Of a DNA stretch of 64,000 nucleotides, positions 51,239 to 60,404 are shown in pieces. Below the pieces are notes generated by a model. The model saw nothing but the letters and a program-made list of their open reading frames with translations. It ran no database searches and had not been told where the DNA came from. Location of the stretch: NCBI RefSeq assembly GCF_019924045.1, contig NZ_JAHXBN010000006.1, positions 124,001 to 188,000 on the forward strand, in the 5' to 3' direction. The position numbers and the translations under genes were made by a program. Numbering within the stretch: the stretch's first letter is position 1; each line of letters opens with the position of its first letter. This stretch comes from Dyadobacter fermentans (GTDB lineage: Bacteria > Bacteroidota > Bacteroidia > Cytophagales > Spirosomataceae).

Positions 51239-51979
51239 ATGCAGCCTTCGCCTTTCATTGGAGAATTAGTCGGAACAATGGTCCTTATTTTGTTAGGCAA
51301 CGGCGTCGTCGCCAATGTCGTATTGAAAAAAACCAAAGGCGAAAGCGGTGGCTGGATCGTCATCACAGCAGGATGGGCGTTTGCGGTGATGTTCGGGGTG
51401 TTCACAGCCAATGCATTCGGCAGCGCGGCAGCACATTTGAACCCCGCGGTAACCGTGGGCTTTGCGGTACTTCAAAATGATTACAGCCTTATCTCGACTT
51501 TCATCCCCGCTCAGCTGCTTGGTGCATTCCTGGGGGCTGTGCTGGTTTGGCTGCAATATCTGCCGCATTGGGGCGCTACCGAAGACGGCGGATCTAAACT
51601 GGCCTGTTTTTCAACCGGACCGGCTATTAAAAGTACCGGGGCTAATTTTCTGAGTGAATTTATCGCGACTATGATATTGATCGTCGGCATTGTAGCTATC
51701 GGCTACGCCGGTACCTCCGATCCCGAAAAAGGCGGCATTCCCTCGGGAGTAGCACCTTATCTGGTGGGTATGCTGGTTTGGAGCATCGGCCTATCGCTCG
51801 GCGGTACTACCGGCTATGCGATCAACCCCGTACGCGACCTCGGCCCGCGCATTGCGCACGCTATCCTGCCCATTCCAAACAAAGGAAGCTCCGATTGGGG
51901 TTACGGCTGGATCCCCGTTGTGGCCCCCATCGCGGGAGCCATCATCGGTGGACTGATTCTGCGTAGCTTCTCTTTTTAA
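51239..51979 (+). CDS. Aquaglyceroporin (MIP family, GlpF-like)
   Basis: The 246-residue protein has six membrane helices and two pore loops. Loop B reads AAHLNPAVTVG with the normal NPA box. Loop E reads GYAINPVRDLGPR, so its box is NPV, with Asp after the pore Arg. That Asp is a mark of the glycerol-conducting (GlpF) branch, and the NPV change is found in some glycerol facilitators. It starts with MQPSPFIGELVGTMVLILLGNG, so I use the ATG at 51239, not the 23-codon longer frame. Glycerol or another small polyol is the probable cargo. No glpK or glpD is adjacent. It converges with the macroglobulin gene, one base between stop codons. Confidence 0.9.
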   Translation: MQPSPFIGELVGTMVLILLGNGVVANVVLKKTKGESGGWIVITAGWAFAVMFGVFTANAFGSAAAHLNPAVTVGFAVLQNDYSLISTFIPAQLLGAFLGAVLVWLQYLPHWGATEDGGSKLACFSTGPAIKSTGANFLSEFIATMILIVGIVAIGYAGTSDPEKGGIPSGVAPYLVGMLVWSIGLSLGGTTGYAINPVRDLGPRIAHAILPIPNKGSSDWGYGWIPVVAPIAGAIIGGLILRSFSF

Positions 51980-51980
51980 T

Positions 51981-54900
51981 CTATTCTACCGTGATTTTGC
52001 CGCCGCCCGAGTAGCTGCGGTATTCACCCCGGTACATCGCGTCGGCAGCGGCCGGCCCGATTGTAAATGTGCCTTTGGCTACGATTCTCACCTGATAGTA
52101 GAATGTCCTCGGCTGGCCATCGGCATTGGTGAAGAAATGAATGCGGTCGTCGCGGATGTCGTAATATTCCGGAACGGCTGCATTCGTAATCCATGGCATG
52201 TCACGCGGCTCAGTGATCCTTGGGTTTTCTATCTCGAAGCCAGCGGGCAGCAGGTCGGTAACGACTACGTCTTCCACCGGCAACCCGTTGTTGCTGTTAA
52301 GCGTCAGTTTCACCACCACGAGGTCGTTCTGATGGAAAGTTTGCACCGGCGCTCCATTGCGTGTCAGGAACTGGCGGCGAATGCTGATGCCCTGGTCTTC
52401 CTCCACATAACTACCCGTGGCCGACATACCGTCCGTCTGCGCGAACCAATACAGATCGCCTTTACCTTGCGTTTTGACCACCAGTTTCTGGTTCAAAATG
52501 CCTTTTGAGATCTTCAATTCCTTACCCGAAAACTGACCGAGCGACTTGCCATTTGCGGAAACAGAAGCTGTTACCGTCGAATTGGAAGTCTTTTTGGCCA
52601 GTTTACCCAAAGCCAGCACCGCAAATGCCGCTTCCTGTGTATTCAAATACGAAGCCGATTGAATGGCCAGAGAAAGCTGTCGGCCCAACACCGGGATTTG
52701 GGCATTGGAAGGGTCGGATTCTATTAATGTATTCAAAACCAAAGACATATTCCGCAACGGGGATGAATAGCTGTTATCGTAATAATGTCCCGCATTCTCG
52801 GCCACATATTTTTTAGGCAGCAGTGCATTAAAACTCCGCGCATCGCCCGCGAGCTGAAATGCTCCTGCGAGCAGATATTGGGAATCCTGCGTGAGCAAAT
52901 GCGGGTTTTGTTTGTAATAATTCATCGAAGCGCGGTTCGGATGGCCGTTTAATGCAAGCACATAAAGCGAATAAATGGCTTCACGACGCGCAACGGTCTT
53001 TTTCGTCTGCGTACCTTTCGGCTGTCCCTCGTACGCCAATCCGTTGTTCGTACTCGCGATCACGACTTCCTTATTGGCCGTCGAGCCGCTTTGCGCTGTC
53101 AGATATTCCACCGCGCGACTCAGCGTTTTGGCATTGACCTCAAAACCTGCCCGCCGCGCTTCTTCCAGAAAATGCACCGCGTAGGCAGTAGCCCACCAGT
53201 CTTCCAGCTGCGCCCCCGGCCACATGCCCATACCTCCGTTGAAAAGCTGCTGCGATTCCACTTTACGAATGGCTTGCTGCACATTGGTCATCGGATTAAA
53301 ATCACTTTCTCCCCCTCTGACCGTATAAACCGGTGCAGCCATTGCCTTGGTAAGGTCCGCGAAATAAATCTGAGGGAATGCCTTGGAAACGGTCTGTTCC
53401 AGGCAACCATAAGGATAGCCGAGCAATGTTGATAATGCCTTTCCGCCACCTTGTACCAACGGCGAGCGGCTCAATACGATCTGACTGCTGCTTGTGGCAG
53501 GGATAAACGACGATTTAAGGTCGATCAGCCCTTGTTTATCGCCAGCAATAAGGCCCGATGTACTGGTTTTCAGCAATGGCGATGCCGGACGAACCGTAAT
53601 TTCGGTCTGATTGACGAATGTTTCTTTAAACGCATTCACTTTCACCACTACCTTTCCGATACCGATGGCCGTAGCAGCTTTCACGGCAAACATCGCGCGA
53701 CTTTCTTTTCCTGCGGGTATATTAATGTTTTGAGTAACCGGTGCAGCACCTGCCGCAAGCGGGCCGGATAGCTGGATAGAAACAGTCGCCGTAGTCGCTT
53801 TGGCTTCGGTGTTGCTGATATTGACAGGTAGTACCAATTCGTCTCCCGGGCTCAGGAAACGCGGCAGACCGGCGCTGATCACGATCGGGTCTGCAACTTT
53901 CATATTTTTGGTAGCCGAACCGAATGCATTATCCTTATAAGCGACAGCCATAATGCGCAGGTCTCCGCTGAACTGCGGGATATTGACATCGAAAGTCACG
54001 TCGCCGCTGCCATTCGCTTTTAGCTGGCCGCTCCAAAACGATACCAGCTCCGTACGGCCATTACTCAGCGGATTGATTCGCCTTTCGAGGTCATAACCAT
54101 CACCGCCGGAGCTCGATGTACCGGAAATCGTCAGTTCAGGAAAAAGTTGGGCGTACAAATCGTGACTGGAAACTTCCAACGCCCGTTTTTGATAAAAATG
54201 CCCGTGAATATCCGGCGTTTTGGAGTTTTTGATCTGCAAAATACCTTCATCGACCACGGCCAGCGTCACTTCCGCATTCGGTTCGGTTTTGATCCGGATC
54301 TGCTGCTTCATTTTCGAGCGCGATTTTTCAACGGCAGCGATAGCGACGTTCAGTTTCCTATCGGGATCTTCGACCAAAATAGCCTGGAAACCGTGCGCGA
54401 CCGTCAAGGGCATATCCGACGCGTCCAGCGGCCGGATGAGCGTCGCCGTTACGAATACATTGGGCAAATGCTCTTCTTTGATTTTGAATGTCAGTTCGGC
54501 TGCCTTTTTCTCGGTCGCCAGAATATGCTGTTCGAGCACATTGTTGCGCTCCACGGTTACGAGTAGCCGTCCGTCAAACGGGGTTTTGAACAATACCTTT
54601 GCCGACTCACCGGTTTTGTACTGATCCTTGTCGGTTTCCATCAACACCCGGCCTTCATTGCTTACTTCAAAAGACGAATACTGGGTATAACCGTAGCCGT
54701 AAGCATAGAAATTCGCGAGCGTGTAATGCGCCGCGCCAGGGCGTCGCACGCGCACCTCATACTCGCCCGAAACCGTGGGCACATATCGGAATGTGCCTTT
54801 CCCGCCGGATAGCGTCAGTTTGTTGGAATATACCAACTTCTCACTCTTGCGCGAGGTGTATTGCAAACGGTCATATTTCTTCTCCACGACAGTCTGGTAT

Positions 54901-57440
54901 TCCAGCCGCACCACTTCGATGCTTGCCACGGCACCATTCTGCAATGCACCGCTCTTGCCTACGCCCACGATATCCACCGGAACCGGCGCATTGGTGCCGA
55001 CATAAGCATCCGGCAGACGGATACCGTAAAATACCGGCTGCGTGTACACGTCGAAACGCTGTAACCTGTTGACAGGCCGTCCGTTTTCATCGAAAACCGT
55101 TACGTAAATCTTGCCTTCGAGCACGCCGATATCCTGTAAGCCGGATAACAATGTAAACTGCTCATTCGCCTGCCCTTGCTCATTAGTCGTACCCTGGCGG
55201 CTATCGCGCTCGAAAGTAGTCTCGGCGGGGATATCGAATGTGTATTCCGGGAAACCTTTGGCCGAAAAGCCTTTCCGCTGCAACTGGAAATCCATTTCAT
55301 AGGTGCGATTGCTTGCTGGCGGGCCAAACAAATTGGTAGCGGTGGCGGTAAGCGCCACTTTCTGACCTGAAACGTAATCTTTGGCAGCACCGCTGAGATC
55401 CACTTTAATGCGATCGGGCATAAACTCCTCCACGCTCACGGCCTGGGAACCGAGCAGCACTTCGTTGGCATTGTACACTTCCAGGATGTAAGTACCTGTG
55501 AGTACACCGGCATCGAGCGGGATTTCCGATTCTACGGCACCCTGGTCATTGGTCGTCTTACGCCATGTGCGGAATTCACGGCCATTCGGAGTGAGCAAAC
55601 GCAGTTTCAGAGGCACTTTGCCTGCGGTCTTCCAATCCTGCGTCCGCAGCACGGTGTTGAAATGCAGGGTTTCACCCGGCCGGTAAATATCGCGCTGCCC
55701 GTAGATGAAAACCTGATAACCCGATACATTATCCCGCAAGCCTTCCACATCAAACCGTGAGGTAAGCACCTGTGTATCTTCGAGTAACAGGTAATTAAAA
55801 TCATCCTCCGAGCTCGCCGTAATCATTGCAATCTTGAATCCCGGCGCCTTTTCGCTTAGCTTATCGACATGCGCAATGCCCTCGCCATCGGTTTTAACCG
55901 TATGTACCGTCTGATTATTCGAGCTGACGAGCGTCAATTCAAGGTCTTTGATCGGGTCATTGGTTTTAATGGAATTGGCAAAAACCCAGAGCTCATCCTT
56001 GCCCTGCTTGGCGATGAGGCCGATATCCGAAATGGAAACCAGCTTGGTAGCACCGAGGTATGCTTCCTCCTCGGAATTCACGGCCACCAGGTATACTCCC
56101 TGCCGTTTGTTGTCGTCCGGCAATGCGATATTCAAAGCCGATATGCCCTTGTTTTTGGATAGATTTTCAGTTTCAACCGTCTTATTGACAATCACATCGC
56201 TCAACTGACTTTCGCGGTCGTCGCTGTAATTGAAATTGCCGGTCGGCTGCCAGTCGTCACCCACGTACGCATAGTCGCTCCAACGGTTGTTATGGATGTA
56301 ATGCAGGATATTATTGGCATAAAGCTTCGAAATGCGGACCTGAACTTTCGGTACGTTCACGATATTCACCCCGATATTGCGCGAGCTTTTGGACGACAAG
56401 TACAGCCCCTTTTTATTCGCGAACGAGATTGCCGCGGGCATTTTGCCAAAAAACAGGTCGCGCGAGGTCTCTTCTTCCAAATTCTGCCCCAGGATCCCTT
56501 TCAGCGATTGTTTGAGCTGTAATACATACGTTTCCGTCTCGTTAAAAGCGCCACGAATGATAAAACCATTCTCGGTTATTTCAGTTTCTGCCGCCGCTTC
56601 GGGGTTGATCGTAAAGCTATTGGCAATGCTCTCCTTGTCGAGCTCCTGCGTGGTCACGATCCGCGCGTAGCCCGCATTGTTTTCAAAACCGGTTTTAATA
56701 TCCACCACTTCCAGGTGTAATGGCGACGGAACGCTTACTGTTCTCGACAATGGCTCCTGGCTGCTGTATGAAGTGTTCTGTACCTTTACGCCCTTCTCGA
56801 TCGCGATATTGACCGGCGTTTCATTGTTATCTGCTGTTCCAACCTTTGCAAATGCCAATGTAACCGATGACTCCTCTTGTGAAGGCAAAACCCTGTATTC
56901 CAATGCCTGACTTCCTGACAAAACCTTCAACTTCTCGGCCACATTCTGCCCATTTACAGGGTAATTGAAATGCAATCTCAGCCGCGCTTCCTGCCGCCCC
57001 GATTCCTGTGACAATGTCCACCAGCTTTCGGTTTCTACCAGCTGTAAATAAGGTGTGTGAAAAGCAATCGGATCCTGGGAAAGCTTATATTTCTTATCCT
57101 TATCCGTCTTTTCAGTGATCAGTTCCGTCAGCTGCGCCTTGTAGGATGTAGCCGCTCCAAACCCTGCGACGGGCGAGAACACGAGCTCGTTCGGCGCGGT
57201 CCATTTAAATTTCCCACGAACAGCCGGCTCGAACGTCACATATTGTGTAGAATCCCAGTTGTTCAGCTCGGCCGTCGAAACGAGGTCCTTGTTGAAAGTG
57301 AATACCAGGTTTTGCGATTGTCCTACCTCCTCAGTGAAGTTGGTACCCGCCACGCGGACTTCATTGAAGGAAGAACAGCTACTGAAAACCCAGACAAAAA
57401 AGAGGAAGCAAAAAGAACTTAGGATGGCAGTCTTTTTCAT
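51981..57440 (-). CDS. Alpha-2-macroglobulin family lipoprotein with thioester
   Basis: A very long protein (1819 residues) with a lipoprotein signal (lipobox FSSC, Cys22). It is built of many beta-sandwich MG domains; the A2M_N region is near 560-650 (GQRDIYRPGETLHFNTVLR), the bait-region-bearing part near 950-1090, and the A2M domain near 1150-1250 (RTELVSFWSGQLKANGSGDVTFDVNIPQF). The thioester motif YPYGCLEQ is intact (Cys1346, Gln1349), followed by the helical thioester domain. Bacterial A2M proteins trap proteases in the periplasm by covalent bonding. In E. coli YfhM works with PBP1C; no pbpC is next to this gene. It is preceded by the ispH terminator, so it has its own promoter. Confidence 0.92.
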   Translation of the reverse strand: MKKTAILSSFCFLFFVWVFSSCSSFNEVRVAGTNFTEEVGQSQNLVFTFNKDLVSTAELNNWDSTQYVTFEPAVRGKFKWTAPNELVFSPVAGFGAATSYKAQLTELITEKTDKDKKYKLSQDPIAFHTPYLQLVETESWWTLSQESGRQEARLRLHFNYPVNGQNVAEKLKVLSGSQALEYRVLPSQEESSVTLAFAKVGTADNNETPVNIAIEKGVKVQNTSYSSQEPLSRTVSVPSPLHLEVVDIKTGFENNAGYARIVTTQELDKESIANSFTINPEAAAETEITENGFIIRGAFNETETYVLQLKQSLKGILGQNLEEETSRDLFFGKMPAAISFANKKGLYLSSKSSRNIGVNIVNVPKVQVRISKLYANNILHYIHNNRWSDYAYVGDDWQPTGNFNYSDDRESQLSDVIVNKTVETENLSKNKGISALNIALPDDNKRQGVYLVAVNSEEEAYLGATKLVSISDIGLIAKQGKDELWVFANSIKTNDPIKDLELTLVSSNNQTVHTVKTDGEGIAHVDKLSEKAPGFKIAMITASSEDDFNYLLLEDTQVLTSRFDVEGLRDNVSGYQVFIYGQRDIYRPGETLHFNTVLRTQDWKTAGKVPLKLRLLTPNGREFRTWRKTTNDQGAVESEIPLDAGVLTGTYILEVYNANEVLLGSQAVSVEEFMPDRIKVDLSGAAKDYVSGQKVALTATATNLFGPPASNRTYEMDFQLQRKGFSAKGFPEYTFDIPAETTFERDSRQGTTNEQGQANEQFTLLSGLQDIGVLEGKIYVTVFDENGRPVNRLQRFDVYTQPVFYGIRLPDAYVGTNAPVPVDIVGVGKSGALQNGAVASIEVVRLEYQTVVEKKYDRLQYTSRKSEKLVYSNKLTLSGGKGTFRYVPTVSGEYEVRVRRPGAAHYTLANFYAYGYGYTQYSSFEVSNEGRVLMETDKDQYKTGESAKVLFKTPFDGRLLVTVERNNVLEQHILATEKKAAELTFKIKEEHLPNVFVTATLIRPLDASDMPLTVAHGFQAILVEDPDRKLNVAIAAVEKSRSKMKQQIRIKTEPNAEVTLAVVDEGILQIKNSKTPDIHGHFYQKRALEVSSHDLYAQLFPELTISGTSSSGGDGYDLERRINPLSNGRTELVSFWSGQLKANGSGDVTFDVNIPQFSGDLRIMAVAYKDNAFGSATKNMKVADPIVISAGLPRFLSPGDELVLPVNISNTEAKATTATVSIQLSGPLAAGAAPVTQNINIPAGKESRAMFAVKAATAIGIGKVVVKVNAFKETFVNQTEITVRPASPLLKTSTSGLIAGDKQGLIDLKSSFIPATSSSQIVLSRSPLVQGGGKALSTLLGYPYGCLEQTVSKAFPQIYFADLTKAMAAPVYTVRGGESDFNPMTNVQQAIRKVESQQLFNGGMGMWPGAQLEDWWATAYAVHFLEEARRAGFEVNAKTLSRAVEYLTAQSGSTANKEVVIASTNNGLAYEGQPKGTQTKKTVARREAIYSLYVLALNGHPNRASMNYYKQNPHLLTQDSQYLLAGAFQLAGDARSFNALLPKKYVAENAGHYYDNSYSSPLRNMSLVLNTLIESDPSNAQIPVLGRQLSLAIQSASYLNTQEAAFAVLALGKLAKKTSNSTVTASVSANGKSLGQFSGKELKISKGILNQKLVVKTQGKGDLYWFAQTDGMSATGSYVEEDQGISIRRQFLTRNGAPVQTFHQNDLVVVKLTLNSNNGLPVEDVVVTDLLPAGFEIENPRITEPRDMPWITNAAVPEYYDIRDDRIHFFTNADGQPRTFYYQVRIVAKGTFTIGPAAADAMYRGEYRSYSGGGKITVE

Positions 57441-57454
57441 AGGAAAGCAGATAT

Positions 57455-57489
57455 AAAAAACGGATGATTTTTGTAACCAAAACCATCCG
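57455..57489 (-). terminator. Rho-independent terminator of ispH
   Basis: CGGATG (57461-57466) pairs with CATCCG (57484-57489), and inner T/A-rich bases extend the stem. On the minus strand six T residues (57455-57460) follow. It separates ispH from the macroglobulin gene. Confidence 0.8.
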
Positions 57490-57581
57490 CCTAAATTAAA
57501 CTATACAAGTTAATTCGCTCTTAATAACCTCTTTCAAATGATTCAACGGTGCTCCTGCCAAATTTAGCGGTAACCGTTGCT

Positions 57582-58805
57582 TCAAAATGCCTGCATTACC
57601 TCTTCGATCGGCCTTGCCCCTTCGAAAAATGAAAGCAACCGCAGGAGAATTCCTTCTACCACCGCATCCGGGCACGACGCCCCGCACGTGAGCATGATAC
57701 GCACAGGAGTTTTTTCCGGAATGTAGTTTTCCGTCACGATTTCCTCCTTTTTATGGAGGTCAAAATGGCGGATCAGCTGCCTGTCAAGAATCTTGTTAAC
57801 CGATTCGATGAAATAGGTCGGGAACTTCTGTTCACACAGCTCGACCAAATGTGAAGTATTGGAACTGTTATAGCCGCCTGCCACCACCACCAGGTCGGCA
57901 TCGTGCGTGAGCAATGCGTAAGTAGCGTCCTGGTTATCGTTCGTCGCGTAGCATAATGTGTCGCGCGTGTTCGCGAAGCGGTCTTCCACCTGCTCGGGGC
58001 GCAGGCTGTAATGCCGGATCATCACATTTTTGAGGTAATCGGCAATGCCTTGCGTGTCGGAGGCCAGCATAGTCGTCTGGTTCACAACACCGATCCGCCG
58101 CAAATCTTTTGCAGGATCGAAACCTTCGGAATATTGATTTTTAAAATCCTCAAAAAACTGTGAAGCCGGCCTGGTCCCGGTCATATATTCTGCCAAGATC
58201 TGCGCTTGCTTCATATTCTCCACCACGACCGTCGGCGCATTTTGCTTGCTATGCGAAAATGTTGCACGGGTTTCTTCGTGGTTGGGCTTGCCATGGACTA
58301 CAATGGTGTAATCCTTCTCGCCGATCTGTGCCGCTCGGTTCCATACCTTTTCCACGAAAGGGCACGTCGTGTCATAGACATACGCATTTACGCCCAGTTC
58401 CGATAGTTTTTGCTGATTCTCCACGGTGGTGCCAAATGCGGGAACGATCACAATATCTTCCGCGGTAAGCGCCTCCCAGCCGATCAGCTGGTTGCCTTTG
58501 GTATCCATGATGAACTGCACGCCGCGCTCGACGAGATCTCTATTCACATCCGGGTTATGGATCATCTCACTCAGAAGGAAGATCCGCTTGCCCGGGTTTT
58601 CGGCAATGGCCTTGTAGGCAATATCGATCGCATTCTCTACCCCGTAACAAAAACCGAAATGACGCGCAATGAGAAATTGTACCGGTCCGAAGTCAAGCAC
58701 GGTGGGGGAATAATCCCTTTTCAGCTTATCGTTCTTACGGCGGAATTCCTTGATTGGCGTGATAATGCGGCTCCGGTAAAAATCGGGGATATTGAAAGTT
58801 TTCAT
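57582..58805 (-). CDS. ispH: 4-Hydroxy-3-methylbut-2-enyl diphosphate reductase
   Basis: IspH is the iron-sulfur enzyme for the last step of the MEP route, making IPP and DMAPP. The three cluster ligands are present: Cys53 in HFGFCYGVENAID, Cys in TTCPFVEKVW, and Cys in MLTCGASCPDAVVEGIL. At 407 residues it is about 90 longer than the E. coli form. The extra material is an N-terminal 40-residue stretch and an insert in the middle, a version seen across Bacteroidetes. The protein lacks a signal peptide. A good promoter lies at 58838-58867, and a terminator ends the message. The MEP route implies that dxs and ispC to ispG exist elsewhere. Confidence 0.93.
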   Translation of the reverse strand: MKTFNIPDFYRSRIITPIKEFRRKNDKLKRDYSPTVLDFGPVQFLIARHFGFCYGVENAIDIAYKAIAENPGKRIFLLSEMIHNPDVNRDLVERGVQFIMDTKGNQLIGWEALTAEDIVIVPAFGTTVENQQKLSELGVNAYVYDTTCPFVEKVWNRAAQIGEKDYTIVVHGKPNHEETRATFSHSKQNAPTVVVENMKQAQILAEYMTGTRPASQFFEDFKNQYSEGFDPAKDLRRIGVVNQTTMLASDTQGIADYLKNVMIRHYSLRPEQVEDRFANTRDTLCYATNDNQDATYALLTHDADLVVVAGGYNSSNTSHLVELCEQKFPTYFIESVNKILDRQLIRHFDLHKKEEIVTENYIPEKTPVRIMLTCGASCPDAVVEGILLRLLSFFEGARPIEEVMQAF

Positions 58806-58837
58806 GTACTAAAATCGGTAGATTGCATTAGGCAGTG

Positions 58838-58867
58838 CAAAGATATACCTGCCTTTTCTAAGAACAA
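58838..58867 (-). promoter_or_regulatory. Promoter of ispH
   Basis: On the minus strand TTG at 58867-58865, 19 bases, then TATCTTTG at 58845-58838 match the Bacteroidetes TTG/TAnnTTTG pattern in sequence and spacing. The -7 box is 33 bases before the ispH start. Confidence 0.65.
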
Positions 58868-58984
58868 CACGGTGTCCCCCTTTGTTCGATATGCGGCATT
58901 TTGAAAATATTTTTAAAATGAAGTGCAACATGCCGAAGAATCGGTTGTCTTTGATTCAGAACGTTCAAAATATAAACCTTCTGC

Positions 58985-59548
58985 TTGAAAACACAAATTT
59001 ACCCCGACCGGCACGTCGAACTGGTAGAGCGTTGTAAACTCGGAGAGCGCAAAGCGCAATACGAGCTTTATAAACATTACTCAAAAGCCATGTTCAACAT
59101 CTGCATGCGGATACTGAACCACTTGGGAGAGGCTGAGGACGCTTTGCAGGAGGCTTTCGTGGATGCATTCACGAACCTCCACCAGTTCAGGCAGCAGTCG
59201 ACGTTTGGGGCATGGTTGAAGCAAATCGTGGTCAATAAGGCTATCAACCACATGCGGAGCAGGAAGGTAAAATGGGTGGAAATCGACGAATTCCACGAGA
59301 CATTAGAGCAAAGTGACCGGAATGAGGATTCTTTCGGACTGGATGAGAGCGACACGACGCTCGAAATAGAAAGGGTCCGCAACGCGGTACAGAAATTGCC
59401 GGATGGTTACCGGGTGGTGCTTAGCCTGTATTTGTTCGAAGGCTACGATCACGAAGAAATCGGCGAAGTGCTGGGGATCAGCGAAACCACCTCCCGGACA
59501 CAATATATGAGGGCCAAGCGTAAGCTGACCGAGATGCTGGTTCGGTAA
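58985..59548 (+). CDS. ECF-type RNA polymerase sigma factor
   Basis: The 187-residue protein has sigma region 2 (MFNICMRILNHLGEAEDALQEAFVDAFTNLHQFRQQSTFGAWLKQIVVNKA, split here by function into core-binding and -10-binding parts) and region 4 (LPDGYRVVLSLYLFEGYDHEEIGEVLGISETTSRTQYMRAKRKL), joined by an acidic linker. No extra domain is present. It starts at a TTG (58985), with no ATG near. ECF factors direct polymerase to stress or envelope promoters and are held by an anti-sigma factor. The gene at 59796, 247 bases downstream, encodes a single-pass membrane protein that could be that partner. A TGAC ladder repeat fills the gap. Confidence 0.93.
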   Translation: MKTQIYPDRHVELVERCKLGERKAQYELYKHYSKAMFNICMRILNHLGEAEDALQEAFVDAFTNLHQFRQQSTFGAWLKQIVVNKAINHMRSRKVKWVEIDEFHETLEQSDRNEDSFGLDESDTTLEIERVRNAVQKLPDGYRVVLSLYLFEGYDHEEIGEVLGISETTSRTQYMRAKRKLTEMLVR

Positions 59549-59565
59549 TGGAGCCGTCGGTTGTG

Positions 59566-59700
59566 GTCATGTGTAGTCAGGAAGTAGTCATGTATGGTCA
59601 GGAAATAGTCAGGTGTGGTCGGGGATAGTCAAATGAGAGAGAAACAACAAATGACAATGCTTGACCGCGCGGCGGACCGCAAAACATGACAATACCTGAC
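59566..59700. repeat. TGAC 10-bp ladder repeat, copy 3
   Basis: The left arm has GTCA at 59566, 59576, 59587, 59597, 59608 and 59628, with a GTCG at 59618. Steps are 10 or 11 bp. The right arm has TGAC at 59652, 59662, 59687 and 59697. The 25-bp step from 59662 to 59687 holds TGACCGCGCGGCGGACCGCA, nearly identical to copy 2. The copy begins 18 bases after the sigma-factor stop codon and lies between it and its probable anti-sigma gene. Confidence 0.82.
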
Positions 59701-59795
59701 AACAAATTAAATTTTGCAAAACAGGAATTACGATACTTACCTAAAACTCTTACGGATTTGAGACTATTATTTACACTTGACAAGTTAATTAATCT

Positions 59796-60404
59796 ATGAA
59801 AAATTCTTCTGATAAAAAGGATCGATTGGAGCGGTTTGTGCGTGATAACAGGGATGGATTTGATACTTTCTTACCGCAGGATTCTTTATGGAGCCAGATT
59901 GAGAGCCAATTACACAACGAGATTCCGATAGTACCTGAGAAATCGAAAAAAAAAATCAGGCGTCTGAGTAACCCCTATTTCGACTGGCGCATTGCCGCGG
60001 GGGTATTCCTGGCGCTCGGGATCGGGTTTCTGGTTTACCTCAATAACGAGTATGGCATCACCCGTGATCCGAACGTGGCCCTGAAAGTTCCCGCATATGC
60101 CCGCGAATTCAATCAATACAATGTTGCAATAGACCAAAAAAGGGAGGAGATCATCAAGCTGGCCCGGAACAATCCGGAGCTCTACAAGGATTTCTCCGCT
60201 GATTTGGAAAGTCTGGAATCGAACTATAAAAACCTTCGATCCAACTTGTCGAACGCCCCTAACCAGGAAGCACTGCTCGAAGCAATGGTTCAGAACCTGC
60301 AATTACAGGTGAATCTGCTGAACCAACAACTGGAAATTTTGCAACGCATTAACAAAGTGAAAAATGATAACGATAAAGAAAATAGCCCAGCTCCTGTTAT
60401 TTAG
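59796..60404 (+). CDS. Single-pass membrane protein, probable anti-sigma factor
   Basis: The 202-residue protein has a cytoplasmic part of about 64 residues (DRLERFVRDNRDGFDTFLPQDSLWSQI), one membrane segment at about 65-83 (RIAAGVFLALGIGFLVYL), and a periplasmic part with long coiled-coils (QKREEIIKLARNN; later LQLQVNLLNQQLEILQRINKV). The topology and the position after an ECF sigma gene match class I anti-sigma factors of Bacteroidetes, in which the N-terminal part would hold the sigma factor. No zinc anti-sigma motif (HxxxCxxC) is present. The identification is by context. It overlaps the next gene by 41 bases. Confidence 0.7.
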   Translation: MKNSSDKKDRLERFVRDNRDGFDTFLPQDSLWSQIESQLHNEIPIVPEKSKKKIRRLSNPYFDWRIAAGVFLALGIGFLVYLNNEYGITRDPNVALKVPAYAREFNQYNVAIDQKREEIIKLARNNPELYKDFSADLESLESNYKNLRSNLSNAPNQEALLEAMVQNLQLQVNLLNQQLEILQRINKVKNDNDKENSPAPVI

